DNA from: Prevotellaceae bacterium
GTDB lineage: Bacteria; Bacteroidota; Bacteroidia; Bacteroidales; Paludibacteraceae
Assembly (NCBI GenBank): GCA_031270565.1
Contig: JAISXJ010000170.1
Location: 1-15,180 of the forward strand
Direction of reading: 5' to 3'
DNA: 15,180 nucleotides
Positions within the stretch are counted from its first letter, which is position 1, and each line of letters opens with the position of its first letter. The notes below the pieces were generated by a model. That model was not told the DNA's origin and ran no database searches. It was given only the letters and a program-made list of their open reading frames with translations. The translations under genes and the position numbers were made by a program. Of this stretch, positions 5,867 to 14,248 are shown piece after piece.

Positions 5867-7615
5867 ATGTTTAGAACGCACACATGCGGCGAATTGCGTA
5901 TCGCCGATTTGAAGCGCACCGTTACGCTTGCCGGATGGGTGCAGCGTATCCGTAGAATGGGCGGGATGACATTCATTGATTTGCGCGACCGCTACGGATT
6001 GACACAGCTGGTCTTTAATCAGGAAATTGACGCCGTTTTATGCGAAGAAGCCAATCATCTCGGACGCGAATATGTCATCCGGACTATTGGGACGGTTGCC
6101 GAGCGCAGCAACAAGAATCCTCATCTGCCTACGGGAGATATAGAGATTATTGTTTCAGAGCTGACGGTGTTGAATGTTTCGGCAACGCCGCCTTTCACCA
6201 TTGAGGATGATACCGACGGAGGCGATGATATTCGTATGCAATATCGGTACATTGATTTGCGGCGAAATGCTGTGCGTGCCAACCTCGAACTGCGCCATAA
6301 AATGACCATCGAGGTGCGGCGCTATCTGGACGGACAGGGATTTCTGGAGGTGGAAACGCCGGTGCTTATCAAATCGACGCCGGAAGGGGCACGCGATTTT
6401 GTCGTGCCAAGCCGAATGAATCCCGGACAGTTTTATGCCCTGCCTCAATCGCCGCAAACGTTTAAACAGCTGTTGATGGTAGCCGGATTCGACCGTTATT
6501 TTCAAATTGTAAAATGTTTCCGCGACGAAGACCTGCGTGCCGACCGTCAACCGGAGTTTACGCAGATTGACTGCGAAATGTCCTTTGTAGAACAGGAAGA
6601 TGTGTTGCAACTTTTTGAAGGGATGAGTAAGCACCTTTTTCGTACGCTCAAAGGCATTGATATGCAGGAGCCGTTTGTGCGGATGACCTGGCACGACGCT
6701 ATGAAACGGTACGGTTCTGACAAGCCGGACATCCGTTTTGATATGCAACTTGTTGAGTTAATGGATGTGCTGAAAGGACACGGCTTTTCGCTCTTTGACG
6801 AAGCGGCGTACATTGGTGGTATCTGCGTCAAGGGGGCAGCTGCCTTTACACGCAAACAGCTTGACGAACTCACCGACTTTGTAAAACGTCCGCAGATTGG
6901 CGCAAAAGGGCTGGTTTATGCCAGAATAGATGATGACGGCGTTAAGTCAAGTGTGGACAAATTCTACACCCAGGAGACACTCGGACTTCTGAAAGCCGCT
7001 TTTCGTGCCCAGACGGGTGACCTGATTCTGATACTCTGCGGCGACAATGTAAACCGTACCCGCAAACAGCTTGGCGAACTCCGTCTGGAACTTGCCAACA
7101 GACTTCGACTGCGTGACAAAGAGCATTTTGCATGCCTGTGGGTGGTTGATTTTCCGCTTTTTGAATGGGATAGTGATACGCAGCGGTTCTATGCCATTCA
7201 TCATCCTTTTACCTCGCCTAAGCCCGAAGACATTGCCCTGCTGGACACAGACCCGGCACAGGTGCGTGCCAATGCCTATGATATGGTTATTAATGGCGTA
7301 GAGGTGGGCGGCGGCTCTATCCGTATTCACGACAGCGCTCTACAGCGGCGCATTTTTCAGTTTCTCGGGTTTTCCGAAGAGAAAGCGGAAGAACAGTTTG
7401 GTTTCCTGATAAATGCCTTCAGGTTTGGCGCCCCGCCGCACGGGGGATTGGCTTATGGATTAGACCGTCTCGTATCACTCTTTGCTGGGGTGGATTCTAT
7501 CCGCGACTGTATTGCTTTTCCTAAAAACAATATGGGACGCGATGTCATGATTGACGCGCCAAGCCGTATCGACGACGTGCAACTCGACGAACTCTCCTTA
7601 ACGATTAGTGAATAA
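5867..7615 (+). CDS. aspS: Aspartyl-tRNA synthetase
   Basis: AspS is a bacterial-type class IIb synthetase that charges tRNA-Asp in the cytoplasm. The 582 residues comprise an N-terminal OB-fold anticodon-binding domain (about 1-110, with THTCGEL and FIDLRDRYG), a class II core, an inserted GAD domain (about 285-415), and the C-terminal core. Motif 1 lies near FLEVETPVL (159-167). Motif 2 is FRDEDLRADRQPEFTQ (218-233). Motif 3 is GGLAYGLDRL (526-535). The sequence is very close to Bacteroides AspS. ATG 5867 gives the expected MFRTHTCGEL start, 39 bases after gyrB, so read-through from gyrB is likely. The oddity is at the 3' end: the last codons, for Ser and Glu, and the stop are made from the first words of a 7-base repeat tract that continues downstream (7607-7641). 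Confidence 0.98.
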   Translation: MFRTHTCGELRIADLKRTVTLAGWVQRIRRMGGMTFIDLRDRYGLTQLVFNQEIDAVLCEEANHLGREYVIRTIGTVAERSNKNPHLPTGDIEIIVSELTVLNVSATPPFTIEDDTDGGDDIRMQYRYIDLRRNAVRANLELRHKMTIEVRRYLDGQGFLEVETPVLIKSTPEGARDFVVPSRMNPGQFYALPQSPQTFKQLLMVAGFDRYFQIVKCFRDEDLRADRQPEFTQIDCEMSFVEQEDVLQLFEGMSKHLFRTLKGIDMQEPFVRMTWHDAMKRYGSDKPDIRFDMQLVELMDVLKGHGFSLFDEAAYIGGICVKGAAAFTRKQLDELTDFVKRPQIGAKGLVYARIDDDGVKSSVDKFYTQETLGLLKAAFRAQTGDLILILCGDNVNRTRKQLGELRLELANRLRLRDKEHFACLWVVDFPLFEWDSDTQRFYAIHHPFTSPKPEDIALLDTDPAQVRANAYDMVINGVEVGGGSIRIHDSALQRRIFQFLGFSEEKAEEQFGFLINAFRFGAPPHGGLAYGLDRLVSLFAGVDSIRDCIAFPKNNMGRDVMIDAPSRIDDVQLDELSLTISE

Positions 7616-7641
7616 CGAATAACGAATAGTGAATAATGAAC
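7607..7641. repeat. 7-base word tract overlapping the aspS stop
   Basis: The tract reads AGTGAAT, AACGAAT, AACGAAT, AGTGAAT, AATGAAC in perfect 7-base register. It is the same family as 3544-3571 with one extra AACGAAT word. The aspS stop (7613-7615) spans the first word junction. Inverted copies of the words follow at 7645-7658. Confidence 0.8.
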
Positions 7642-7658
7642 GCCATTATTCACTATTC
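7624..7658. terminator. 15-base perfect hairpin after aspS, possible terminator
   Basis: GAATAGTGAATAATG (7624-7638) pairs perfectly with CATTATTCACTATTC (7644-7658) around the loop AACGC. It starts eight bases after the aspS stop and ends about 50 bases before the next promoter, a good place for a terminator. The stem is AT-rich and is followed only by ATTCTTTTC, so an intrinsic terminator is possible but weak. It may simply be an inverted pair of the repeat words. Confidence 0.4.
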
Positions 7659-7707
7659 ATTCTTTTCATAGCGCCTCAAAAAAAGAATTAACCCATACTT
7701 TCGCACC

Positions 7708-7738
7708 GTTGCCCTTTCATATAATATCCTTATCTTTG
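7708..7738 (+). promoter_or_regulatory. Promoter of the TonB-dependent receptor gene
   Basis: A -7 element TATCTTTG (7731-7738) fits TAnnTTTG exactly. It is preceded by GTTG (7708-7711), a three-of-four match to the -33 TTTG, with 19 bases between them, which is within the usual spacing. Transcription would begin near 7743, giving a leader of about 105 bases before ATG 7848. Confidence 0.65.
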
Positions 7739-7847
7739 CCGCGCAGTTTTTTTGAAAAAAAAGAAACTTACTGATATAAATGGTAAGATTAAGCCGCATA
7801 GAAAAAATCTTAACCATTACCTGTACTTAACTCTCTTTTTATTATTT

Positions 7848-10184
7848 ATGCCTAAATATAAAAGCATTATTATTAGCTTTATACTAGTTCTGAGTACCGC
7901 TCCGGCGGGATGGGGACAAAACAGTGGATTCACAGTGAACGGTAATGTAAGCGACGCATCAAACGGAGAAGCGCTGTCGGGCGTCAACATTTATATTATT
8001 AACGGCAACGGCGGTACGGTAACTAACGAATACGGTTTTTATTCCCTTTTTCTTCCCGAAGGTATGCACAAAATAGCGGTTTCATACGTTGGTTACCGGA
8101 CGGATACGCTTTCTGTTTCCCGACATAATACCCGTTTAAATATTGTTCTTCGGCCCGTTTCTACCCATCTGAATGAAGTAAGCATAAATGCCGAGCAGCG
8201 CGACATAAATATTTCCCGTTCAGAAACATCTGTAGAGCGTCTTACCGCTGCTCTTGTCAAAACAGTTCCGGCGATGCTCGGCGAAGTGGATGTTATAAAG
8301 GTCATTCAGATGCTGCCGGGTGTACAGGCTGTGGCGGAAGGCTCAACTAATTTCAGTGTGCGCGGCGGAAGTTTTGACCAGAATCTTATCCTCCTTGATG
8401 AAGCTACCGTTTACAGCGCATCCCATCTGTTAGGTTTTTTCTCCGTTTTTAATAACGATGTTGTCCGCGACGTTAAACTTTATAAGGGCGATATTCCCGC
8501 TTCATTTGGCGGAAGGCTCGCCTCTCTGACCGACGTCAGAACAAAGGAGGGCAACAATCAAAAATTTGCGGCGACAGGAGGCATAGGCACTATTGCCAGT
8601 CGCGTGCTTGTGGAAGCGCCTCTGTTTTCTGACCGCGCTTCCTTTCTGGTTGCCGGTCGGCGTACTTATGCTGACCTCTTTTTGCGTGCATCCGGAAATG
8701 AAGAACTGAAAAATACCGCGCTCTATTTCTATGATATGAACGTTAAGGTAAACTACAGGATTAATGACAATAATCGTATCTACGTTTCCGGATATTTTGG
8801 GCGCGACTATTTTGCCATGAAGCCCGTTGCTACGATGGGATTCGGCAACAGAACCGTTACTGTGCGCTGGAACAGTATTTTGTCGCCGCGACTTTTTGCT
8901 AATTTCTCCTTTACGGGAAGTTACTATGATTATCATCTTGGCTCTGAAATGACTCCGGAGATTGCGCAGTCATGGGATTCCAAACTGACGGATTACGGAG
9001 GTAAAATGGACTTTACTTTTTCTGTAAACAAGACTAACAAGATGAAATTTGGCTACCAGATTGTTCACCATACTATTAATCCGGGCAAAGGGGGCGGCAC
9101 GGCAGCCGCTTCCGTTATTCAAACTTACGAACTGCCCAGCCTTTTTGCTTTAGAACATGCTCTTTATGTCTCGAATGAAATGTCTTTTGACAAGCTGATG
9201 CTGCGTTACGGCGTGCGCTACGCTTTTTTTCATAATATCGGTAACGGCAAAGAGGCGGTTATCATGGACGGTTATCAGATAACTTCCAGACAGATAATGC
9301 CTGCAGGGCAAATCTATAATACGCATCACGGACTTGAGCCGCGTATGGGCGTTTCTTATAAATTTAATAATCAAAATGCCCTAAAGGCGAGCTATTCACG
9401 TGCGGCGCAGTATATCCAGTTGGCTTCCAACTCTTCGGCGGGTTCTCCGCTGGATTTGTGGTTTCCGGCTTCACCCAACATCAAGCCGCAGTTGTCCAAT
9501 CAGTTCGTAGTGGGGTATTTCCGTAATTTTAAGGATAATATGTTTGAGACTTCTCTGGAGGTTTATTACAAACATCTGACCAATGTAGTGGATTTTAAAG
9601 ACCGCGCAGTCATCTTTGGAAATCCGGCGCTTGATACGGAGTTGCGTTTTGGAAAAGGTTACGCCTACGGTGTTGAACTGATGGTTAGAAAGAACGGAGG
9701 CAAGCTCAACGGCTGGATTAGTTACGCTTTTTCTCGCAGTATGAGGAAAATAGATGAGATAAATAATAATGAATGGTATCGCTCTACCTATGACAGACCC
9801 CACAGTGTGTCCATAGCAGTAAATTATAACTTTGCTGAAAGGTGGTCTGCCTCTGCGAACTGGATTTATGCGACAGGAAGACCGGTTACCTATCCCGAAG
9901 GACGTTATTTGATAGGCGAATCATACGTGCCTGTCCCCTCTGCCCGTAACGCCTATCGCTTTCCCGATTATCATCGCCTCGACTTGTCGCTGACATGGAA
10001 GCTTTCTCCCGCAGACAGGCGGTTTCAAAACGAACTGAACCTTTCCGTTTACAACGCCTATGCCCGAAAGAATCCATGGACAATTTATTTTACGCAGGAG
10101 GAGCAGAATCCGTCCCGGTCTTATGCCGAAATGATTTATCTTTTCTCCATCGTGCCCGCAGTTACGTGGAATTTTTATTTTTAA
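7848..10184 (+). CDS. TonB-dependent outer-membrane receptor with carboxypeptidase-regulatory-like domain
   Basis: This is a 778-residue outer-membrane beta-barrel receptor that takes up a ligand using TonB-ExbBD energy. The substrate is not known. Residues 1-24 are a signal peptide (MPKYKS, then IIISFILVLS, with cleavage near AGWGQ). Residues about 28-102 form the carboxypeptidase D regulatory-like domain (VNGNVSDASNGEALSGVNIY, VGYRTDTLSV) typical of Bacteroidota receptors. The plug domain is about 125-232 and includes VIKVIQMLPGVQ, FSVRGGSFDQNLILLDE and IPASFGGRLAS. The rest is the barrel, ending in a terminal Phe as outer-membrane proteins usually do. I start at ATG 7848 because the signal peptide follows directly. 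The open frame could extend to a TTG at 7752, but that lies only about ten bases from the predicted transcript start. No SusD-like gene follows; instead a DUF4249 lipoprotein lies 17 bases downstream, which argues against a classical polysaccharide-utilisation pair. Confidence 0.9.
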   Translation: MPKYKSIIISFILVLSTAPAGWGQNSGFTVNGNVSDASNGEALSGVNIYIINGNGGTVTNEYGFYSLFLPEGMHKIAVSYVGYRTDTLSVSRHNTRLNIVLRPVSTHLNEVSINAEQRDINISRSETSVERLTAALVKTVPAMLGEVDVIKVIQMLPGVQAVAEGSTNFSVRGGSFDQNLILLDEATVYSASHLLGFFSVFNNDVVRDVKLYKGDIPASFGGRLASLTDVRTKEGNNQKFAATGGIGTIASRVLVEAPLFSDRASFLVAGRRTYADLFLRASGNEELKNTALYFYDMNVKVNYRINDNNRIYVSGYFGRDYFAMKPVATMGFGNRTVTVRWNSILSPRLFANFSFTGSYYDYHLGSEMTPEIAQSWDSKLTDYGGKMDFTFSVNKTNKMKFGYQIVHHTINPGKGGGTAAASVIQTYELPSLFALEHALYVSNEMSFDKLMLRYGVRYAFFHNIGNGKEAVIMDGYQITSRQIMPAGQIYNTHHGLEPRMGVSYKFNNQNALKASYSRAAQYIQLASNSSAGSPLDLWFPASPNIKPQLSNQFVVGYFRNFKDNMFETSLEVYYKHLTNVVDFKDRAVIFGNPALDTELRFGKGYAYGVELMVRKNGGKLNGWISYAFSRSMRKIDEINNNEWYRSTYDRPHSVSIAVNYNFAERWSASANWIYATGRPVTYPEGRYLIGESYVPVPSARNAYRFPDYHRLDLSLTWKLSPADRRFQNELNLSVYNAYARKNPWTIYFTQEEQNPSRSYAEMIYLFSIVPAVTWNFYF

Positions 10185-10201
10185 CAGTTTGGTTTATAAA
10201 A

Positions 10202-11065
10202 ATGAAACATTTATCATTAGCAACACTTGTCTGTTTAATCGGCTTTTCGCTTTTAACATCGTGTCGGGAGCGGTTGAACATTGATACTTCAGCGGCAGCG
10301 GAACGGCTGGTTATTTTTGGACGCATCAGTGCAGACAGCGCCTGTCATTCTGTTCAGATAACCCGTTCCATACCGTATTTTTCAACCGACACACCTCCCG
10401 CCGTCAGCGGCGCTTGGGTGGAGATTTCCGATGAAACCGAATCTTATCTGCTCAGGGAAGTTGACAGTTTGCCGGGTATTTATTTAACTGATTCCACTGT
10501 TTGCGGATTGCAGGGGACAACATACACGCTTAATGTCCGGCTTGATTTTGACGGTGATGGAGTTGTGGAACATTACCGTGCTTCTTCGACGATGCCGCAG
10601 GCTCCAAAAATTGATTCGGTAGCACTTTCGCCACTTGTCTATAATATGACCCCTTTGGTTGTTATTTATGGCGCAATGCCGACAGACCAGCATAATTTCT
10701 TCTGTCTTTATACCGGAAAAAATAATCAACCCAAATCACTCTTTGAATATTATATGCTGATAGATGACTGGTATGTTGACCCCTCTCAAAACGCTTTTAT
10801 TCTGCCCTGTTTTATACCGGGAGGCTTGGAAATAGGAGACACAATTAATTTCAGGGTGGACGCGCTCAACGCCGCATACAACGCTTTTCTCTCGCAGGCA
10901 AAATCGGAAATGGGCGCTTCACTGCCGTTTTTCAGCGCACCTCCGGCAGAGGTTGTTTCCAATATAACATGTCTTGATGCTGATATACAAGTCTCCGGTT
11001 TTTTTGCCGCATTCGTGCGGGGTGAAGATTTTATAATGATTTCTGATAAGAATTTAAGTTATTGA
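10202..11065 (+). CDS. DUF4249 domain lipoprotein
   Basis: This is a 287-residue lipoprotein that looks like the DUF4249 family, often encoded next to TonB-dependent receptors in Bacteroidota and of unknown function. The start MKHLSLATLVCLIGFSLLTSC has a lipobox LTSC with the lipidated Cys at 21. Residues about 36-115 show the family pattern: LVIFGRISADS, an IPYFS-containing strand, SGAWVEISDETE, LPGIYLTDS and LQGTTYTLNV. Residues after Cys21 are RERLN, without the run of acidic residues that sends lipoproteins to the cell surface in Bacteroides, so it may face the periplasm. ATG 10202 is chosen because of the signal peptide; the frame is open further upstream only as an overlap with the receptor gene. 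It lies 17 bases after the receptor and 18 before the GSCFA gene, so co-transcription is likely. It probably works with the receptor. Confidence 0.8.
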   Translation: MKHLSLATLVCLIGFSLLTSCRERLNIDTSAAAERLVIFGRISADSACHSVQITRSIPYFSTDTPPAVSGAWVEISDETESYLLREVDSLPGIYLTDSTVCGLQGTTYTLNVRLDFDGDGVVEHYRASSTMPQAPKIDSVALSPLVYNMTPLVVIYGAMPTDQHNFFCLYTGKNNQPKSLFEYYMLIDDWYVDPSQNAFILPCFIPGGLEIGDTINFRVDALNAAYNAFLSQAKSEMGASLPFFSAPPAEVVSNITCLDADIQVSGFFAAFVRGEDFIMISDKNLSY

Positions 11066-11083
11066 ATATAATCTCTGTTCCTT

Positions 11084-12076
11084 ATGAAGTTCCGTACTGT
11101 TACGCCTGTTGCATACACTCCTTGTATTTCTCACAGCAAACGCCTGTTACTTCTGGGGTCATGTTTTTCTGAAAATATTGGGAATAAATTACAGGCATAT
11201 CGTTTTCAAACAGTTATAAATCCCTTTGGGGTAATTTACAATCCATTCTCTATTGCTCAATCGCTTGAACGGTTAATAGAAAATCGTCCATTTTCTGCAG
11301 AAGAACTCTTTGAAGCAGACGGCTTATGGCACAGTTGGGCACATCATGGCGCTTTTTCGCATCGAGAACAGAGCAGGACGCTTCAGCAAATCAATGCCCG
11401 TTACGGCGAAGCGGCAAAATGGTTGCCATACGTTGACGGTCTTATACTGACATTTGGTTCGTCGTGGGTATATTATTATCAGGACTATCCGGTTGCCAAC
11501 TGTCATAAACTTCCGGCAGACGAATTTACTCTCCGGCAAATTACGGTAGAAGAAATTATCGACAGGTATGTTCCGCTGCTGACCGATTTACAAAAGCGGA
11601 ATAAGGATTTACGGGTTATTCTTTCCGTCAGTCCCGTCCGCTATCCCGCCACTGCCTACCGGAGTAATAGCACTAATAAGGCAATCTTGCTGCTCGCTGC
11701 CGAAGCCCTGTCCAGACAACTTGACTTTGTCCACTATTTTCCCGCTTATGAAATTCTTATAGACGATTTGCGTGATTACCGTTTTTATGCCGATGATTTG
11801 CTTCACCCTTCCGTTTTGGGGGTTGAATGTATCTGGCAGCGTTTTACGGAAGCTTACCTGGATATGCCGACACGACGTTTGTTACCACGCATTTTAAAGA
11901 TAAACAATGCGCTGGCGCACCGTCCGCTACATAACGACACGGAATCTTATCAACGTTTTGTCCGGCAAACAGACGCGCAGGTTGCGCAACTTGAAGCAGA
12001 ACTGAAAAGCTGTGTTGCCAAAGCCTTGCCCGAAAATGACACAGTCCCGCGTGAATCACTAACCAATAATCACTGA
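11084..12076 (+). CDS. GSCFA domain protein, putative SGNH-like hydrolase
   Basis: This 330-residue protein belongs to the GSCFA family, named for its conserved motif, seen here as GSCFSE at 25-30. It is widespread in Bacteroidota and is thought to be related to SGNH/GDSL-type hydrolases; its substrate is unknown. Further family blocks are NPFGVIYNP (46-54), LTFGSSWVY (122-130), SVSPVRY (181-187) and DDLLHPS (237-243); the last resembles the Asp-His block of SGNH enzymes. The Ser in GSC would be the nucleophile by analogy, which is inference. No signal peptide is visible, so the protein is probably cytoplasmic. It is 18 bases after the DUF4249 gene and only four bases before purN, so it is likely co-transcribed with the purine genes. 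The final residues (SLTNNH) and the stop come from a 7-base repeat-like tract. Confidence 0.88.
   Translation: MKFRTVTPVAYTPCISHSKRLLLLGSCFSENIGNKLQAYRFQTVINPFGVIYNPFSIAQSLERLIENRPFSAEELFEADGLWHSWAHHGAFSHREQSRTLQQINARYGEAAKWLPYVDGLILTFGSSWVYYYQDYPVANCHKLPADEFTLRQITVEEIIDRYVPLLTDLQKRNKDLRVILSVSPVRYPATAYRSNSTNKAILLLAAEALSRQLDFVHYFPAYEILIDDLRDYRFYADDLLHPSVLGVECIWQRFTEAYLDMPTRRLLPRILKINNALAHRPLHNDTESYQRFVRQTDAQVAQLEAELKSCVAKALPENDTVPRESLTNNH
12054..12074. repeat. Three 7-base words at the end of the GSCFA gene
   Basis: The words AATCACT, AACCAAT and AATCACT fill the last codons and reach the first base of the stop codon. On the minus strand they read AGTGATT, ATTGGTT, AGTGATT, close in style to the AGTGAAT words elsewhere in the window. 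With only three words, chance is possible. Confidence 0.5.
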
Positions 12077-12080
12077 ATTT

Positions 12081-12644
12081 ATGACAAGAATAGCCATTTT
12101 TGCAAGCGGCAACGGCAGCAATTTTGAGGCAATCCTCAGGGCGTGCCAATCGGGAACGGTGGCGGCAGAGGTGGTCGTGTTGCTCTGTGATAACCCGCAG
12201 GCGTACGTCGTGGAACGCGCTAAAAAGCATCACATCCCCACTTTCCTATTCGACCCCAAGGCATACGCCTCAAAAGCAGCCTGTGAGGCTACAATCTGCG
12301 CCGAACTTATCGAAAGGCAAATCTCTTTAATCTGTCTGGCAGGTTATATGCGCATCGTTGGCAAAACGCTGCTGAACGCCTATCCGAAACGGATTTTAAA
12401 TATCCATCCATCGTTGCTACCGGCATTTAAGGGGGCGCATGCCATTGATGATGCGTACGCCTTTGGCGTAAAAGTCTTCGGCGTAACGGTACATCTGATT
12501 GATGACACCATTGATGGCGGCACAATCATTGCACAGCGGGCATTTGAGTATTACGGCAACGACCGAAACCTTATTGAGGCTCGGATACACGCTATTGAAC
12601 ACGACCTTTATCCCGAAGCCATTAATTTAATAATAGGAGATTAG
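12081..12644 (+). CDS. purN: Phosphoribosylglycinamide formyltransferase (GAR transformylase)
   Basis: PurN transfers a formyl group from 10-formyl-tetrahydrofolate to GAR, the third step of de novo IMP synthesis. At 187 residues it is full length. It shows the ASGNGSNFEAI phosphate-binding start (8-18), LAGYMRIV (86-93), and the catalytic triad Asn107 and His109 (NIHPSLLP) and Asp145 (DDTIDGG), matching Asn106, His108 and Asp144 of E. coli. The sequence reads closer to Bacillus-type PurN (FASGNGSNFEAI, LLCDNPQA, LAGYMR) than to the Bacteroides form, which I recall as starting with a GSGTNAENI-type motif. It starts four bases after the GSCFA stop and is followed by purH and purD, the Bacillus gene order. 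No Shine-Dalgarno sequence is visible, so initiation looks native to this phylum. Confidence 0.95.
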   Translation: MTRIAIFASGNGSNFEAILRACQSGTVAAEVVVLLCDNPQAYVVERAKKHHIPTFLFDPKAYASKAACEATICAELIERQISLICLAGYMRIVGKTLLNAYPKRILNIHPSLLPAFKGAHAIDDAYAFGVKVFGVTVHLIDDTIDGGTIIAQRAFEYYGNDRNLIEARIHAIEHDLYPEAINLIIGD

Positions 12645-12695
12645 CGGTTGTATGTGGTCTTTTCGTCCATAATTTTATACTTTATAATAAATACA

Positions 12696-14225
12696 ATGAA
12701 AGCATTAATAAGCGTAAGCAACAAAGAGGGCGTCGCAGATTTTGCGCGGGAGCTGGAACGGCTTGGGTGGCATATAATTGCTACGGGAGGCACGATGCAA
12801 TTCCTGATAAATGCAGGAATCAAGGTGATTAACATTAGCGATGTAACAGGATTTCCTGAAATCTGCGACGGTCGCGTCAAGACGCTTCACCCTAACGTAC
12901 ACGGCGGTCTGCTGGCAAGACGCGATAACGAAAACCACTTGCAGGCATTACGCGAAAATCACATTGAGTGCATTGACCTTGTCTGCGTCAATCTCTATCC
13001 CTTTGAACAGACTATTATCAAAGAGGGCGTCAGCATTGATGAAGCTATTGAGAATATCGACATTGGGGGACCGTCCATGCTGCGCAGCGCCGCTAAAAAC
13101 TGTCGCGATGTTACCGTCGTCTGCGACCCGACAGACTATGCCACCGTTCTCGCCGAGCTTAATACGCACGGCAACACCACTGTTGAAACACGTTTTTCCC
13201 TCAGTGCAAAAGCCTTTTCTCATACGGCAGAATACGATATGTGCATAGCTGCGTATATGCGCAAAGAGGCGTCGTTGCCCGAAAAGCTGTTCCTTGCCTG
13301 CGACCGTGTACAGACGTTGCGCTACGGCGAAAACCCGCATCAGTCGGCAACTTTTTTCCGACAAAAACAACCGGTATCCTACTCGCTTGCCTTCGCAAAG
13401 CAGTTGCAGGGAAAAGAACTGAGCTATAACAACATTCAGGATGCCAATGCGGCGCTGTCGATGGTACGTGAGTTTGATGACCCTTTCTGTGTAGCTGTCA
13501 AGCACATGAACCCGTGCGGTGCTGCCGTCGGACACAACGGCATTGAGGCGTGGCAAAAGGCGTACAACGCCGATACAGTCAGCATCTTTGGCGGCATTGT
13601 AGCAACAAACTGCATTGTCGATGAGGCTATGGCGCAACTGATGAAACCTGTTTTTCTTGAACTTGTCATTGCGCCGGACTTTACGCCGGAGGCGTTAAAC
13701 GTGTTTGCCTCAAAGAAAAATCTGCGCCTGATAACCGTCAATATGAACAAATCGAATGAACATCCGATACATTATGTCAGCGTTACGGGCGGCATACTTG
13801 CGCAGCAGCTCGATATGGAGAACGTTACGCTTACGCCCGAAATGGCAGTTACCAAACGGTTGCCTTCTGCCGGAGAATTGAACGACATGCAGTTTGGAAT
13901 GCGTATCGTGAAGCACGTCAAATCGAATGCGATTGTCGTCATCAAAAACGGTGTAACGGTTGGCATCGGCGCCGGACAAATGAACAGGATTCAGTCCGTT
14001 ACCATGGCGCTGATGCAGGCGCATAACAGCGGTGAGACGTCGCAACTGACGATTGCTTCCGATGCTTTTTTCCCGTTCTCTGATTGCGTTGACCTTGCTG
14101 CCACGATGGGAGTAACAGCCATTGTACAGCCCGGCGGCAGCGTCCGCGACGCCGATTCCGTTAACAGCGCCGACGCCGCAGGAATAACAATGCTTTTCAG
14201 TGGCATACGGCATTTTAAACACTAA
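12696..14225 (+). CDS. purH: Bifunctional AICAR transformylase / IMP cyclohydrolase
   Basis: PurH carries out the last two steps of IMP synthesis in the cytoplasm: formylation of AICAR and ring closure. The 509 residues have an N-terminal MGS-like cyclohydrolase domain (about 1-130: ISVSNKEG, IATGGT, GRVKTLHP at 59-66, IDIGGPSMLR) and a C-terminal transformylase domain with RYGENPHQ (209-216), the catalytic Lys269-His270 in KHMNPCG, GAGQMNR (425-431), SDAFFPF and the end GIRHFKH. ATG 12696 places MKALISVSNKEG at the N-terminus; a TTG 48 bases upstream would add a hydrophobic stretch foreign to the family. It lies 51 bases after purN and 23 before purD. The sequence follows the Bacillus type closely from end to end, whereas Bacteroides PurH, as I remember it, is clearly more divergent in the first 200 residues. 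That points to transfer together with its neighbours. Confidence 0.96.
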   Translation: MKALISVSNKEGVADFARELERLGWHIIATGGTMQFLINAGIKVINISDVTGFPEICDGRVKTLHPNVHGGLLARRDNENHLQALRENHIECIDLVCVNLYPFEQTIIKEGVSIDEAIENIDIGGPSMLRSAAKNCRDVTVVCDPTDYATVLAELNTHGNTTVETRFSLSAKAFSHTAEYDMCIAAYMRKEASLPEKLFLACDRVQTLRYGENPHQSATFFRQKQPVSYSLAFAKQLQGKELSYNNIQDANAALSMVREFDDPFCVAVKHMNPCGAAVGHNGIEAWQKAYNADTVSIFGGIVATNCIVDEAMAQLMKPVFLELVIAPDFTPEALNVFASKKNLRLITVNMNKSNEHPIHYVSVTGGILAQQLDMENVTLTPEMAVTKRLPSAGELNDMQFGMRIVKHVKSNAIVVIKNGVTVGIGAGQMNRIQSVTMALMQAHNSGETSQLTIASDAFFPFSDCVDLAATMGVTAIVQPGGSVRDADSVNSADAAGITMLFSGIRHFKH

Positions 14226-14248
14226 GTTTTTCTTTAAATAAATATTTT

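Noticed and set aside
7752..7847. TTG start giving the receptor 32 extra residues
   Set aside because: It lies about ten bases from the predicted transcript start and would place a second hydrophobic stretch before a good signal peptide that begins at ATG 7848.
9995..10201. Upstream extension of the DUF4249 frame
   Set aside because: It overlaps the end of the receptor gene in another frame and would bury the lipoprotein signal peptide; ATG 10202 is clearly the start.
12648..12695. TTG start adding 16 residues to PurH
   Set aside because: The added stretch is hydrophobic and absent from the family; ATG 12696 gives the conserved start.
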